A model generated the notes under the pieces. The model had not been told where the DNA came from. It saw only the letters and a list, made by a program, of their open reading frames with translations, and did no database searches. DNA of 49,786 nucleotides from a virus. Below are positions 1 through 8,903 of this stretch, in pieces (position 1 is the stretch's first letter; each line of letters starts with the position of its first letter). The position numbers and the translations under genes are program-made. Location of the stretch: positions 1 to 49,786 of IMG/VR virus record IMGVR_UViG_3300029951_000040; one strand, written 5' to 3'.

Positions 1-531
1 CCGGTGTCTCTGGTGGCGCCGCTGTCGTTCCGCTACGTGTCCGGCGTGACCCCGTACAGCGCACTGACCGGGCCGCAGATTACCGCAGCTACCACGGCCG
101 GCCTGAATTGGATTGGCACGGGTGCCGAGGGCGGGATCAGCAACACGCTGATCGTCAATGGTCAGTACGGCGATCTGAACCCTTTCAACTACTGGTACGC
201 CGTCGATTGGACGCAAGTCCAGTGCGACCTGAACCTGTCGAACTACATCATCAACGGCTCGAACAGCCCGACGAATCCGGTGTACTTCGATCAGCCTGGC
301 ATCAACGGCGGTCAGAAGGTTCTGCAGCAAACGATCAATAACGGCATCGCGTTCGGCATGATCAACGCGGGTGCGACGGTCACTGCGGTTCCGTTCTCGA
401 CCTACGTGGCCGCCAATCCGGGCGACTACAGCATTGGTCGATATGCCGGCTATGCCGTCACCATCGTGCCGAAGCGCGGGTTCAAAAAGATCGTGTTCTA
501 CATCACGGCCTCGAATCTGCCGACGGCATAA
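1..531 (+). CDS. Tail sheath protein, C-terminal part (gene continues from 48880 across the contig join)
   Basis: This is the 3' part (176 residues) of the contractile tail sheath gene that starts at 48880. Base 1 equals base 49660, and the frames agree, so the joined protein has 436 residues. The family is DUF3383, the sheath-like protein of many small myoviruses; sheath subunits stack around the tail tube and contract to drive it into the cell. The visible part ends in a conserved-looking segment with a GRYAGY stretch and a hydrophobic C-terminus, as expected for the conserved sheath core. It is followed after 9 bases by the tail tube gene, the usual sheath-tube order. The GTG at position 4 is not the real start. 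Family assignment is by recognition, not by a search. Confidence 0.85.
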   Translation, partial: PVSLVAPLSFRYVSGVTPYSALTGPQITAATTAGLNWIGTGAEGGISNTLIVNGQYGDLNPFNYWYAVDWTQVQCDLNLSNYIINGSNSPTNPVYFDQPGINGGQKVLQQTINNGIAFGMINAGATVTAVPFSTYVAANPGDYSIGRYAGYAVTIVPKRGFKKIVFYITASNLPTA

Positions 532-540
532 GGAATCGAA

Positions 541-981
541 ATGGTTGCACCTGTCAGTCTCGCCCCGCTCAACCGGCTACGCGCTTCCGTCGTCTTCGCG
601 GACTTCCCGGAACTCCAGATCATTTCCACCGGCCTGACTCGCGAGGGCGTGAACCTCGCATTCCAGGGCGATGCCTCGCAGAACTTGCCGACGATGACTG
701 GCCTCGTGGGCTCGCCCGAACCGTACCAAGTGGCGACGATCACCGTCCACTGCGTGCGATCCCAGGCGATCTCGGCCGCGTTCAAGAACCAGATCGAGCA
801 GAACACCACGCTGGGCTCCGTGAACGTCATCACCGACGCATCGAACCTCCCGGATTACGCCATCGAAAACGTCGTTCTCCTGGGCGTCGATCCGCTGGCC
901 TTCGATGGCAACCAGCCGGCGTTCGTGATCCGGATGAGTGGATCGTATATGACGAACGCGGAGCTGTGGGCATCGAGCTGA
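541..981 (+). CDS. Tail tube protein
   Basis: A 146-residue protein beginning MVAPVSLAPLNRL, with an AAGGA ribosome binding site seven bases before the ATG. Position directly after the sheath gene, length, and beta-rich composition without a signal peptide or membrane segment fit the tail tube subunit, which polymerises on the baseplate and forms the DNA channel inside the sheath. In the DUF3383 group of myoviruses the tube follows the sheath in just this way. The gene is followed by a hairpin terminator (1005-1030), common after highly expressed tail genes. The function rests mainly on synteny. Confidence 0.75.
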   Translation: MVAPVSLAPLNRLRASVVFADFPELQIISTGLTREGVNLAFQGDASQNLPTMTGLVGSPEPYQVATITVHCVRSQAISAAFKNQIEQNTTLGSVNVITDASNLPDYAIENVVLLGVDPLAFDGNQPAFVIRMSGSYMTNAELWASS

Positions 982-1004
982 AGCCCGGCAGCGAGCTACA
1001 CTAG

Positions 1005-1030
1005 ACGCCTCACGCCCGTGGGGCGTTTCT
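1005..1030 (+). terminator. Hairpin terminator after the tail tube gene
   Basis: An 8-bp stem (1005-1012 with 1019-1026, one G-T wobble) and a 6-base loop is followed by TTCT. The T-run is short, so partial termination is likely; this would give more sheath and tube message than message for the chaperone and tape measure. Confidence 0.6.
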
Positions 1031-1043
1031 ACTTCTGGACGCC

Positions 1044-1634
1044 ATGAAGACCGATCTCAAGCTCACTCGCGACCTGCGCATCACCTTCTCAGTGGATACG
1101 CCCGATCATGGGCGAGTCCACGTCCATAGCCTTCCGCTCGCGCGATCTATCTTCGAGACGTTCGTGCTTGAACTCGGCGAGACGTACAGCAAGGTCTTCG
1201 GATCATACGATCCGAAGCATGTCGCCATGACAGCGCCTCAAATGGCATTGCCGGCCCTGCGCGCGGTCGCCAAGCGCATGGGCACATGGGATGGCGCGGG
1301 TGGCCTGGAGGTGGGCCTCATCAACGAGTTGGCGCGCCTCACGAACGTGGCGCATGCCGGCCCTGGTGGTTGGGAGCAGCTTCCGATCCACCTCGCGCAC
1401 CAACGCGGAATCCTCGACGACGACACGCATGCGGAGGTGCTGTCGTCGCTCGTTTTTTTCTTCTTGACATTGCGAGTCGGGCCGGATGTTCTGCGGGAGG
1501 ACACCCTTCGGATGGCGAGTTCTGCCAGGGGCTGGCAGTACACCTCCTTGGGCTTTACGGAGTACCTCGCTTCGCTGCCGACATCGACGCCGGTCGCCAG
1601 TACGACGAAGAAACGATCCTCGGTCATTGGCTAA
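1044..1634 (+). CDS. Tail assembly chaperone, short (unshifted) form
   Basis: A 196-residue protein between the tail tube and tape measure genes, the classical place of the lambda gpG/gpT pair and its myovirus equivalents. Such chaperones coat the tape measure while the tube assembles and are absent from the virion. The gene carries a canonical -1 slippery heptamer at 1454-1460, so part of the ribosomes should move into an overlapping frame ending at 1759. The C-terminus beyond the slip site (residues 140-196) looks low in information, with a Ser/Thr/Lys-rich end, as is often seen for unshifted tails. Only a weak ribosome binding site precedes the ATG at 1044. Confidence 0.7.
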   Translation: MKTDLKLTRDLRITFSVDTPDHGRVHVHSLPLARSIFETFVLELGETYSKVFGSYDPKHVAMTAPQMALPALRAVAKRMGTWDGAGGLEVGLINELARLTNVAHAGPGGWEQLPIHLAHQRGILDDDTHAEVLSSLVFFFLTLRVGPDVLREDTLRMASSARGWQYTSLGFTEYLASLPTSTPVASTTKKRSSVIG

Positions 1635-1759
1635 TGCTTTGCGCCGGCCCGTGGTTTCGCGAGATCATGAGCCTTCACGGTCCGTCTCAATTCTCGGATG
1701 CTCAGGAGTTCCGGCAGCGGCACATCATCAAGGCCCTGTTGCGCAAGGCTAACCCATAG
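1044..1759 (+). CDS. Tail assembly chaperone, long form made by -1 frameshift at 1454-1460
   Basis: Reading frame 0 up to 1460 and then slipping back one base gives a fusion of 139 upstream residues and 99 downstream residues (238 in total). The downstream frame runs LLDIASRAG... to RKANP and is open to 1759, only 11 bases before the tape measure start. It has no good start of its own after the slip site. In the lambda gpG/gpGT system both forms are needed in a fixed ratio and the T domain binds the tube protein; the same role is inferred here. Confidence 0.7.
1454..1460 (+). promoter_or_regulatory. -1 programmed ribosomal frameshift site (T TTT TTC)
   Basis: In the frame of the 1044 gene the codons are GTT TTT TTC TTC. 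T TTT TTC matches the X XXY YYZ rule, and re-pairing gives TTT TTT, fully matched for tRNA-Phe in the P site. The overlap with the -1 frame and the position between tube and tape measure genes match known tail chaperone frameshift sites. Confidence 0.8.
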
Positions 1760-1770
1760 GACAATGGCCC

Positions 1771-3492
1771 ATGGCAAATCGCAAGGTCATCGAGATCGAC
1801 GTAGAGGACGGGAGCTTCAAGAAGTTCGCCGCCGCATTCGCCAAATTCAGCGATGCCGTGAAGGCTACCGTTGGCGACATGAACGAGCTGGACAAGGCCC
1901 AGCGCGGAGCCGCTAAGGCCGGCGAGAAGGCCGCCAAGACCGAGGCCGCGGCCATCGTTGGCAAGCGCGCGAGCAGGAAGCAGCAGATCCGCGATGACGA
2001 GGAGGCGCGCAAGCGCGAGGCGGCCGAGCAGAAGAAGAAGGACGACGCCGAGCGCAAGTCTGAGCTTCAACGCAAGAAAGACCGCACAGACGCCATCAAG
2101 TCGCACAAGGAACTCGCCAAGTGGACAGCCGATGTCGCATGGAACACGGGCAAGGCGGCGCTGAACGTCGCAAAGTGGGCCACCATCGGTGGCTTGGCGG
2201 GTGGCTTCGGGCTGGGCGCTCTGGCGTCCTCTGCATCGAGCGCACGCCGGCAGTCCCAGGGCTTGGGCATCGATTCTGGCGAGCTGCGTTCAGCCAATGT
2301 GAATTTCGGCAAGTACATCGATCCCGACAGCATGCTTGGGAAGATCGCAGATGCTCAATCGAGCTATGGGCAGCAATTCCGATTTGGGCAAGTCGGCGTC
2401 GATCCGACAAACAAGAATCCAGCCGAATTGATGGTCGAGATGCTCCCAAAACTGGTTGAGCGATTTCGTGCGGTCGGCGGCAAGCAAGAAGGCGCAGACG
2501 CCATGGGGCTGACTCAATTCGCCACCATGGATGAACTGCGGCGCCTGAGCAGGCTCGGCGCCGACGAGATGACCCGCACCATTGAAGCCTACCAAGAGGA
2601 TCGCGAGAAGCTCAAGGTTGATGATTCCGTGAACCGTGACTGGCAGTCGTTCATGGTGTCGATCCAGCGCGCCGGACAGATCATCGAAACTTCGCTGGTC
2701 AAGCACCTGGGCGCCCTGGCGCCTCAACTTGAGAAGTTCGCGAAGTCGGTGGCAACCGGAATTGACACATTCCTGGGCAACAAAGATTTGGGAAAGTGGG
2801 TCGATTCTTTTGCAAGCGCTATCGGGCGCGCGGCGAAGTATCTCGGTAGCGAGGAATTCCAGAACGACGTGACGACGTTCCTGCATGCAATCCACTCCAT
2901 GGCGAAGTGGCTCGCGAAGTGGTTTGGTGCTGACGATCCGGACGCCAAGGGGGCAGCAAGCACAGCCAACGCCGTCTCGACGGCCGAATATGGGACATCG
3001 AACGATGATCTCGCACGCCTACTGGCTCAGCCGCAGGGCTCCAAGTCCAACCGAGTGAACGCGCTGGAGGGGCAGTACAAGTTACCAGCCGGTATGCTCG
3101 ATACCGTATGGAATATCGAAAGCCATCGCGGCAAGAATGCGGGTGTTTCGTCAGCGGGTGCTGCCGGCGATTTCCAGATCATGCCAGGCGTCGCTTCTGG
3201 CTATGGCGTGAAGGATAGATACAACTTCGAGCAGGCATCCGATGCTGCCGCGCGTATGCTGCGCGACCTGCTCAAGCACTATGGTGGCGACATACAGAAG
3301 GCGCTTGCGGGCTACAACTGGGGCATGGGCAACGTGGACAAAGACGTTGCCACGCACGGCGACGACTGGCGAAAGTATGTTCCACGCGAAACGTCGAACT
3401 ACCTCGCCCAGGCGGCCGGCGCGAAGATCGTCATCGAGAACAACACGGGCGGTAACGCGAACACGACCATTGCCGCGCTGGGCGGGGGCTGA
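1771..3492 (+). CDS. Tape measure protein with C-terminal lytic transglycosylase domain
   Basis: A 573-residue protein. Residues about 50-120 are a highly charged Lys/Glu/Arg coiled coil, about 125-165 are hydrophobic with Gly/Ala stretches (likely membrane-active), and about 430-540 form a soluble lytic transglycosylase (SLT) domain with the catalytic Glu450 in NIES, followed by GDFQIMP and AGYNWG motifs. Tape measure proteins set tail length and leave the virion at infection; the SLT domain would open peptidoglycan locally. At 573 residues it predicts a short tail. It follows the chaperone gene closely and precedes the baseplate genes, as expected. It ends in a Gly/Asn-rich tail. Confidence 0.85.
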   Translation: MANRKVIEIDVEDGSFKKFAAAFAKFSDAVKATVGDMNELDKAQRGAAKAGEKAAKTEAAAIVGKRASRKQQIRDDEEARKREAAEQKKKDDAERKSELQRKKDRTDAIKSHKELAKWTADVAWNTGKAALNVAKWATIGGLAGGFGLGALASSASSARRQSQGLGIDSGELRSANVNFGKYIDPDSMLGKIADAQSSYGQQFRFGQVGVDPTNKNPAELMVEMLPKLVERFRAVGGKQEGADAMGLTQFATMDELRRLSRLGADEMTRTIEAYQEDREKLKVDDSVNRDWQSFMVSIQRAGQIIETSLVKHLGALAPQLEKFAKSVATGIDTFLGNKDLGKWVDSFASAIGRAAKYLGSEEFQNDVTTFLHAIHSMAKWLAKWFGADDPDAKGAASTANAVSTAEYGTSNDDLARLLAQPQGSKSNRVNALEGQYKLPAGMLDTVWNIESHRGKNAGVSSAGAAGDFQIMPGVASGYGVKDRYNFEQASDAAARMLRDLLKHYGGDIQKALAGYNWGMGNVDKDVATHGDDWRKYVPRETSNYLAQAAGAKIVIENNTGGNANTTIAALGGG

Positions 3493-3494
3493 CC

Positions 3495-4169
3495 ATGTCC
3501 ATCGAAGACTTCCGCCGCAGCTACCAGCTCGCGCCCATCCTTTTGCTGGGCGGCATTGCCGCGAACGCGCCGAACGGACAACAAACCATCCTCTCGATCA
3601 CAGAGGGTTCCGACACCGTCAACTATGGCAACAACCTGTCGGCCTACTTCGCGCACTTCGAGCCGGTTCCTGGTGGCACGCTGGTGGACTTCGAGATTGC
3701 CAAGTACCCGTTCGCATCGATGGCGATGGCGGCAAACGCCATGCTCCAGCAGCCTCTGAAAATCAGCCTGAAGATGCTCTGTCCGGCGCGCACTGACCAG
3801 AACAACTACGAGGCCATGCAGTCGACGATTTCTGGCCTTCAGCAGCTCCTCACGGCCCACAATCTGGCCGGTGGGACGTTCACGGTCGCCACGCCCGCGA
3901 CGATCTACGATAACTGTCTGTTCAAGACCATGCGTGACGTGACGAACGCGGGCGACAAGAAGGTGCAGCAGGTCTTCCAATTGGACTTCGAGCAGCCGCT
4001 GATCGCAACGGATCAGGCTGAGGCGGTGTACAACAACCTGTATTCGAAGATCAATGGTGGCCTGCCGGTGCCGAACCCGCCGACCAACAGCGGGCCGGGC
4101 GCCGCTATCGGCAGCGCCACGAACACGCAGCCGGTGAAGACGCCGGCCAGCGGAACGGGGCCAGCATGA
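3495..4169 (+). CDS. Baseplate-proximal tail protein, function unassigned
   Basis: A 224-residue protein without signal peptide or membrane segment, directly after the tape measure gene and overlapping the next gene by four bases. Its position matches the tape-measure-adjacent baseplate or tube-initiator proteins (DUF6046-like or LysM-type) of other small myoviruses, but I do not see a LysM domain. The C-terminal 35 residues are Pro/Gly/Ser/Thr-rich and probably disordered. A structural role at the distal end of the tube is inferred from context only. Confidence 0.6.
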   Translation: MSIEDFRRSYQLAPILLLGGIAANAPNGQQTILSITEGSDTVNYGNNLSAYFAHFEPVPGGTLVDFEIAKYPFASMAMAANAMLQQPLKISLKMLCPARTDQNNYEAMQSTISGLQQLLTAHNLAGGTFTVATPATIYDNCLFKTMRDVTNAGDKKVQQVFQLDFEQPLIATDQAEAVYNNLYSKINGGLPVPNPPTNSGPGAAIGSATNTQPVKTPASGTGPA

Positions 4170-4438
4170 CCGCGCAAGTCACACCCTTCGCGCCATCGAG
4201 CAGTGCGAATTTTCAGTTCTCGGCCACGCTGGACGGCAACCCTTATACGGTGATCTGCTGGTTCAATGTATCCGGGCAGCGCTATTTCTTCAATCTGTAC
4301 GACAGCACGAACACGCGCGCGCTGACCCGGCCTGTGGTTCCATCACCCGACGAGTACGACATCTCTCTGACGCTCGGATTCTTCACGACCAAGATCGTTT
4401 ATCGCGCCTCTACCAGCAGCTTTGAGGTGGGTGGGTGA
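4166..4438 (+). CDS. Baseplate plug-like protein
   Basis: A 90-residue protein beginning MTAQVTPFAPS that overlaps both neighbours by four bases. Length, the beta-rich pattern with a QRYFFNLYD motif, and position between the tape-measure-adjacent gene and the hub gene match the small OB-fold 'baseplate plug' proteins (DUF6983 type) that close the tail tube in short-tailed myoviruses. Assignment is by recognition of the motif and synteny. Confidence 0.6.
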   Translation: MTAQVTPFAPSSSANFQFSATLDGNPYTVICWFNVSGQRYFFNLYDSTNTRALTRPVVPSPDEYDISLTLGFFTTKIVYRASTSSFEVGG

Positions 4439-5427
4439 GGTATTACGACCTGATTTTGAGCAAGGACGACGGAACCGTCCTGAAGCGCTATCGCAGCCAG
4501 AAGTCTGACGGCTCGCCCGATGGCGGCGCGCTGAAAGTCGAGTTCGACATTCCTGTCTACGCTTATGGCATCCCGGCCGGCGGCGCGCACATCAAGGTCT
4601 CAGGCGTCAACTTCGCCGACATCCAACAGTCCAGCGACTTTGCCACGAGCAACAGCACGCCCGGCAATCCACGGGGCGCGAACATCACGTTCATGGGAGG
4701 CATGGATAAGGGCCTGCCACTGGCGAACCCGGCCCAGGCCGGCCTCCTGTTGTCGGGCCAGGTGCAGCAGTGCTGGGGCAACTGGCAGGGCACGGAAACG
4801 TCACTCGAACTCGTGTCGTTCGCTAAGCCCTACACGCGCACTCAGCCGGCAAACCTGTCGTTCAACTGGCAGAAAGGGCAGACGCTCCAGGACGCCGTGA
4901 CGGCTACGCTGACGACCGCCTACCCGGGCTCGACCATCACGGGAGGCTTCACCTCGACGCTGGTCTATACCGAGGATCAGCCGGGCTTCTACCAGACGCT
5001 GGAGCAGTTCTCTGCCTACGTCCTGGCGGCATCGCAATCGATCATCCAGACGGATGGCTACATCGGCGCACAGATCCGCCCGACGCCGGCCGGTTTCGAG
5101 CTATTTGACGGCTCGACGCTGAAGGCTCCGAAGGCGATCAGCTTCCTTGACTTGATGGGGCAGCCCACATGGATCGACGTTGCCACGCTTCAGGTGCGCC
5201 TAGTGCTGCGCGCTGACCTCAACGTGAACGACATCATCACGCTGCCGACCGGTACGAACGCGGTCAACACGCAGAACAACTACGCGCAGAACCGCAACCG
5301 CTCATCGTTCCAGGGCACGTTCATGGTGAAGAACATCCGTCACCTGGGCGACAGCCGGCAACCTTCAGGCGACTCGTGGCTGACCATCATTGAGTGCGTG
5401 ACGCAACTCCCGCCGATCACGCCATGA
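4435..5427 (+). CDS. Baseplate hub protein
   Basis: A 330-residue protein with a GTG start overlapping the stop of the plug gene (GTGA). It begins with RYYDLILSK and is beta-rich throughout, typical of gp27/gpD-like hub proteins that connect the tail tube to the central spike. It is followed by the spike gene with a four-base overlap. No enzymatic motif is seen. Role inferred from order plug-hub-spike, which is constant in this phage group. Confidence 0.65.
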   Translation: MRYYDLILSKDDGTVLKRYRSQKSDGSPDGGALKVEFDIPVYAYGIPAGGAHIKVSGVNFADIQQSSDFATSNSTPGNPRGANITFMGGMDKGLPLANPAQAGLLLSGQVQQCWGNWQGTETSLELVSFAKPYTRTQPANLSFNWQKGQTLQDAVTATLTTAYPGSTITGGFTSTLVYTEDQPGFYQTLEQFSAYVLAASQSIIQTDGYIGAQIRPTPAGFELFDGSTLKAPKAISFLDLMGQPTWIDVATLQVRLVLRADLNVNDIITLPTGTNAVNTQNNYAQNRNRSSFQGTFMVKNIRHLGDSRQPSGDSWLTIIECVTQLPPITP

Positions 5428-6212
5428 GCAACCCTGCACAGAAGCAGCAGCTCTCGAAGAACCTGCCGGGCGTCATTGGCGGCGCGGTTGCGGATGGCAA
5501 TCAGCTTGCCGGTCAGGGCCTCCCATGCTCGGTCGTCACGGTTGCGGGCGCCATCGTCACGGTGGCCTTCGAGGTGGATTCCGACGTGTTCACGCTGCCT
5601 CAGGTGACATGCCCGGTCGCCGAATCGGAGTACGCGATTCTGCCGATTCAGGTGGGAGACAAGGGGTATGTGACATCGGCCTCCGCGCGCCTGGGCGGCG
5701 TGTCCGGTCTGGGTTCCGGCTTGGCGCCGCTGGTTGCGCCGTCGAACCTAGGCGGCCTCGTCTTCGTGCCAGTCGGAAACACGGCTTGGACGCAGGTCGA
5801 TGCGAACGCCATCCAGCTACAAGGCCCGAACGGCGCCATCATCCAGACCATGGACGGCGCCGCCCGCGTGACGATCAACAGTGCCGGAATCGAGGCCAAC
5901 TGGAACGGCAAGACCGTCATCATCAACGCCAGCGGGATCACGCTCACGGCCAGTCAAAATACCGTGCAAGGCGATCTTACGGTCAACGGCGACACGACCA
6001 TGAACGGCGCGCTGGGGGTGCTCGGAAACTTCTCCGCGACCGGATCGACGTTCACGGTCGCAGCCCCGACAATGACGATCACGGCGGCAGTGGCGATCAC
6101 TGGCTCGCTGACGATCAACGGCAAGGACTTCACGACCCATGAGCATGCAGCTCAGGGTTCGCTCAGAGCGGGTAGTACGGTCATCACCGGAAACACGGGG
6201 ACACTGATATGA
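5424..6212 (+). CDS. Baseplate central spike (gpV / Gp138-like)
   Basis: A 262-residue protein; the ATG at 5424 overlaps the hub stop. Residues about 30-110 look like the OB-fold N-terminal domain of Gp138/gpV spikes. Residues about 130-230 are a run of short Thr/Val/Ile/Gly beta repeats (GDLTVNGDT, GSLTINGKD) as in trimeric beta-helical spikes. Near the C-terminus THEHAAQ provides an HxH motif like that used to bind iron at the tip of phage spikes. The protein pierces the outer membrane during contraction. Confidence 0.8.
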   Translation: MSNPAQKQQLSKNLPGVIGGAVADGNQLAGQGLPCSVVTVAGAIVTVAFEVDSDVFTLPQVTCPVAESEYAILPIQVGDKGYVTSASARLGGVSGLGSGLAPLVAPSNLGGLVFVPVGNTAWTQVDANAIQLQGPNGAIIQTMDGAARVTINSAGIEANWNGKTVIINASGITLTASQNTVQGDLTVNGDTTMNGALGVLGNFSATGSTFTVAAPTMTITAAVAITGSLTINGKDFTTHEHAAQGSLRAGSTVITGNTGTLI

Positions 6213-6529
6213 GAATTTGGGGGAGAAATTCAGCGGGGCAATGGGTCGCAGTCACCGACCCGAGCTATGCGCGCCTGTTGCAGCTTGAGCAGACCCTGCG
6301 TCTCAACCAGGGGGAGAGTCCGCTCAATGGCTCGACCGGCATCCCCGCCCAGCAATCCGTCAACACGCAGATCGCGCCGGATGCCGCCGTCGCACGCACG
6401 GTCGTCGCTTTCCAACCGTACTTTGCCAGCCTGACCGTGAAACGCGACAATACGCAAGCAAACCCGACATACAACCTGAGGGCGGCCTTCCTCTCCGGGA
6501 CTGTCGTTGAAGCACTGATTGCGACCTGA
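6209..6529 (+). CDS. Small baseplate protein
   Basis: A 106-residue protein starting MRIWGRNSAG, overlapping the spike gene by four bases and the gpJ-like gene by one. It sits where T4 gp25/Mu gp46-type wedge proteins are found, but I do not see the EPR motif of gp25, so the assignment is only 'baseplate-region protein'. Soluble, with no signal peptide. Confidence 0.55.
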   Translation: MRIWGRNSAGQWVAVTDPSYARLLQLEQTLRLNQGESPLNGSTGIPAQQSVNTQIAPDAAVARTVVAFQPYFASLTVKRDNTQANPTYNLRAAFLSGTVVEALIAT

Positions 6530-7716
6530 TGCCAACCATTTCCGCCAACGGCGCCACGCCGACCAGCCTGTCCGACCTGAATGCCGCACTGATCGCGGTG
6601 GCGACGAGCATCGTCCCGGACTTGACGGCCAACCTGCCGGCGACGTTGATCGAGGACGTGTCAAGCACCGATACCGGTGCCTGCTCGATCATGGATCAGG
6701 CGGCTGTCGATCTGGTGAATTCGATCTCGCCGCTGACAGCGAATCCGTTCATCGTGGTGCAGCTTGGCGCGGTCTATGGTGTGCAGCAGGGTGTTGGATC
6801 GAACACGAGTGTCCTCGTCGCATTCACCGGAACGCCCGGGTTCGTCATCAACATCGGTTTCCTTGTTGGGGATGGCACGTACCAGTACGCGGTTCAAGAT
6901 CCTGTCATCATCCCTTCGGGCGGCACGACAGCGGCGGTCTTTTGTCTAGCGACCGTTTCTGGATCCTGGGCTGTGCCGTCGAGCACCGTGACCCAGCGCG
7001 TCACCAGCGTTCCGTCCACCATCGCGCTGACGTTTACGAACCCATCGACCGGAATTCCGGGTGCGGCGGCGCAATCGATCCAGTCTTACCAGGCGCAGGT
7101 CATCCAGGCTGGGCAGGCAGTGTGCACTGGATCGCCCCAGGCTGTGAAGACGCAACTTGAGAATGTCTCAGGCGTGCAGTCACGACTGATCTCGTTCCGG
7201 CAGACTGGCGGCGGCTGGCAGGCCATCGTTGGCGGCGGCGATCCGTACTCTGTCGCGGGTGCGCTCTACCTGTCGATTCCCGATATCAACGTCCTCCAGC
7301 CGGCTGCAACGATGGGTACGACGGAGACCGTCGCCATCAACGATTTCCCGGACACGTACAACGTCACGTATGTGATCCCCGATCAAGAGGCTGTGGGCAT
7401 CTCAATCACCTGGAACACCATCGCGAGCGCGAATTTCGTTGCGCCGGCCATCGTCACGGCAGCGGTGCAGCCGGCGATGGTGGCGTATATCAACAGCATC
7501 ACCGTGGGTCAGGCCATCAGCCTCCTGCAGCTTCAGGACGCGTTCATCACGGCGGTGGCCGGATTCATCCCGGAACAGAGCCTATCAAAGCTCCAGTTCG
7601 TCGTCACGATCAACGGCACCATTGTGGCGCCCGCAACCGGTAGCATCCTGATCCCCGGAGACCCGGAGAGCTTCTTCTTCACCTCGACTGCGAACATCGC
7701 GGTTAACCAGGGCTAG
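6529..7716 (+). CDS. Baseplate wedge protein, gpJ-like
   Basis: A 395-residue protein. Its N-terminus (DLNAALIAVATSIVPDLTANLP... QAAVDLVNSI) matches the pattern of Baseplate_J/gp47-family wedge proteins, and the downstream gene has the character of gpI, reproducing the J-I order of P2- and Mu-like baseplates. The middle part is beta-rich and ends in a domain preceding GSILIPGDPESFF. It would build the wedge ring around the hub and carry the fibre network. Confidence 0.7.
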   Translation: MPTISANGATPTSLSDLNAALIAVATSIVPDLTANLPATLIEDVSSTDTGACSIMDQAAVDLVNSISPLTANPFIVVQLGAVYGVQQGVGSNTSVLVAFTGTPGFVINIGFLVGDGTYQYAVQDPVIIPSGGTTAAVFCLATVSGSWAVPSSTVTQRVTSVPSTIALTFTNPSTGIPGAAAQSIQSYQAQVIQAGQAVCTGSPQAVKTQLENVSGVQSRLISFRQTGGGWQAIVGGGDPYSVAGALYLSIPDINVLQPAATMGTTETVAINDFPDTYNVTYVIPDQEAVGISITWNTIASANFVAPAIVTAAVQPAMVAYINSITVGQAISLLQLQDAFITAVAGFIPEQSLSKLQFVVTINGTIVAPATGSILIPGDPESFFFTSTANIAVNQG

Positions 7717-7719
7717 ACC

Positions 7720-8439
7720 GTGAACGTCGATGACGTCGGAACGAGCTACGTCCAAACCACGTTGGGTTCCTACCTGTACATCCAGTACGGCGACGATCCG
7801 AATTTGCAAGCCCTGTTCACGGCGCAGAACACGCTCGCGCAGCAGTTCCTCGACGACATCAATGGCTACCAGCTCCCGATTTTCCTGAACCAGTCGGGTG
7901 CGCTGCTGGATTGGGCGGCGACGAGCATCTATGGGATCGTGCGTCAGAACCTGTCATCGGGTGGCCCGCGCCCTGTCGGGCCGCTGAATTCGGCGCCACT
8001 GAACAGCGAGCCTCTGAATGGATTCAGCGAGATCAACAGTTCCACAACCTACCTCGCGACCGACCAGATTTACCAGCGAATCCTTCAGTGGAACACGTTC
8101 AAGGGTGACGGGTTCCAGTTCACGCCACGATGGCTCAAGCGCCGCGTGCAGCGTTTCCTGACGGGCGACCTGTTTCCCGATCAGACGTATCAGGTCAGCG
8201 TCCATTTCGTGACGCCGACGCATGTGGTCATCACAGTCAATTCCGCCGTGCGGTTCCTGACAGGCGGCGCCTTCTTCAACGAGAATGACTTCAACGCGGA
8301 CGGCATATCGCTGAATGAGGCTGACACGGAGGCTGTTGTCTACACATCGACGGCGCTCGCTGGTGCGCTCCGGGCGGCCATCATTTCGGGGCTACTGACC
8401 CTGCCATTTCAGTACGAATTCACGGTGAATATCGCATGA
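7720..8439 (+). CDS. Baseplate protein, gpI/DUF2612-like
   Basis: A 239-residue protein with a GTG start three bases after the gpJ stop. The N-terminal region (QQFLDDINGYQLPIFLNQSG, then LLDWAATSIYG) is typical of DUF2612/gpI-like proteins that join wedges to the tail fibres. The C-terminal segment is hydrophobic and beta-rich. It overlaps the next gene by four bases. Role from position before the fibre genes. Confidence 0.65.
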   Translation: MNVDDVGTSYVQTTLGSYLYIQYGDDPNLQALFTAQNTLAQQFLDDINGYQLPIFLNQSGALLDWAATSIYGIVRQNLSSGGPRPVGPLNSAPLNSEPLNGFSEINSSTTYLATDQIYQRILQWNTFKGDGFQFTPRWLKRRVQRFLTGDLFPDQTYQVSVHFVTPTHVVITVNSAVRFLTGGAFFNENDFNADGISLNEADTEAVVYTSTALAGALRAAIISGLLTLPFQYEFTVNIA

Positions 8440-8903
8440 TCTTCGTCTTCAGCAACAACGCGAAATCGACGCTGGCTGCGCCTGTCGCGCCTGGCGATAC
8501 CACGGTGACGCTGTTCACCGGGACGGGTGCACTGTACCCGGCGCCGGCCGCCGGGCAAGCCTTCCCGCTATCGATGCTCGATCAGTCCACGGGGACGCAA
8601 CGCGAGATCATGTACTGCACATCGCGCACAGGCGACGTGTGCACCGTGATGCGCGCCCAGGAGGGAACGTCAGCCGGAACATGGGTCATCGGTGACTTCG
8701 CCAATTTGTTCATCACCAAAGGCGTTGCAGCAGCCTTTGCGCAGACTGCAGCCATCGGGCCCCAGGGGGGCGCCACCTCGGCACGCCCCGTCTCGCCGAC
8801 GCTCTATCAACCGTACTTCGACACGACGCTGGGTCTGCCCCTGACGTGCTCGCAGATCACTCCGACCGTCATTTGGGTCACTGCCTCGGGCGTCTCCGTA
8901 TGA
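8436..8903 (+). CDS. Short fibre-like protein, first copy of a duplicated adaptor domain
   Basis: A 155-residue protein whose first about 100 residues (MIFVFSNNAKSTL..., LFTGTGALYP, REIMYCTSRTGD, VMRAQEGTSA) clearly match the N-terminus of the next gene (MIFLYENLAVSTL..., ATGTGSLFP, NEIVLCTARAGD, VRAQQGTTA). The two genes are a tandem duplication. This copy stops about 55 residues after the shared domain in a segment with PTLYQPYFDTTLG, a pattern seen at the ends of fibre attachment modules. It probably docks fibre parts on the baseplate. Confidence 0.6.
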   Translation: MIFVFSNNAKSTLAAPVAPGDTTVTLFTGTGALYPAPAAGQAFPLSMLDQSTGTQREIMYCTSRTGDVCTVMRAQEGTSAGTWVIGDFANLFITKGVAAAFAQTAAIGPQGGATSARPVSPTLYQPYFDTTLGLPLTCSQITPTVIWVTASGVSV

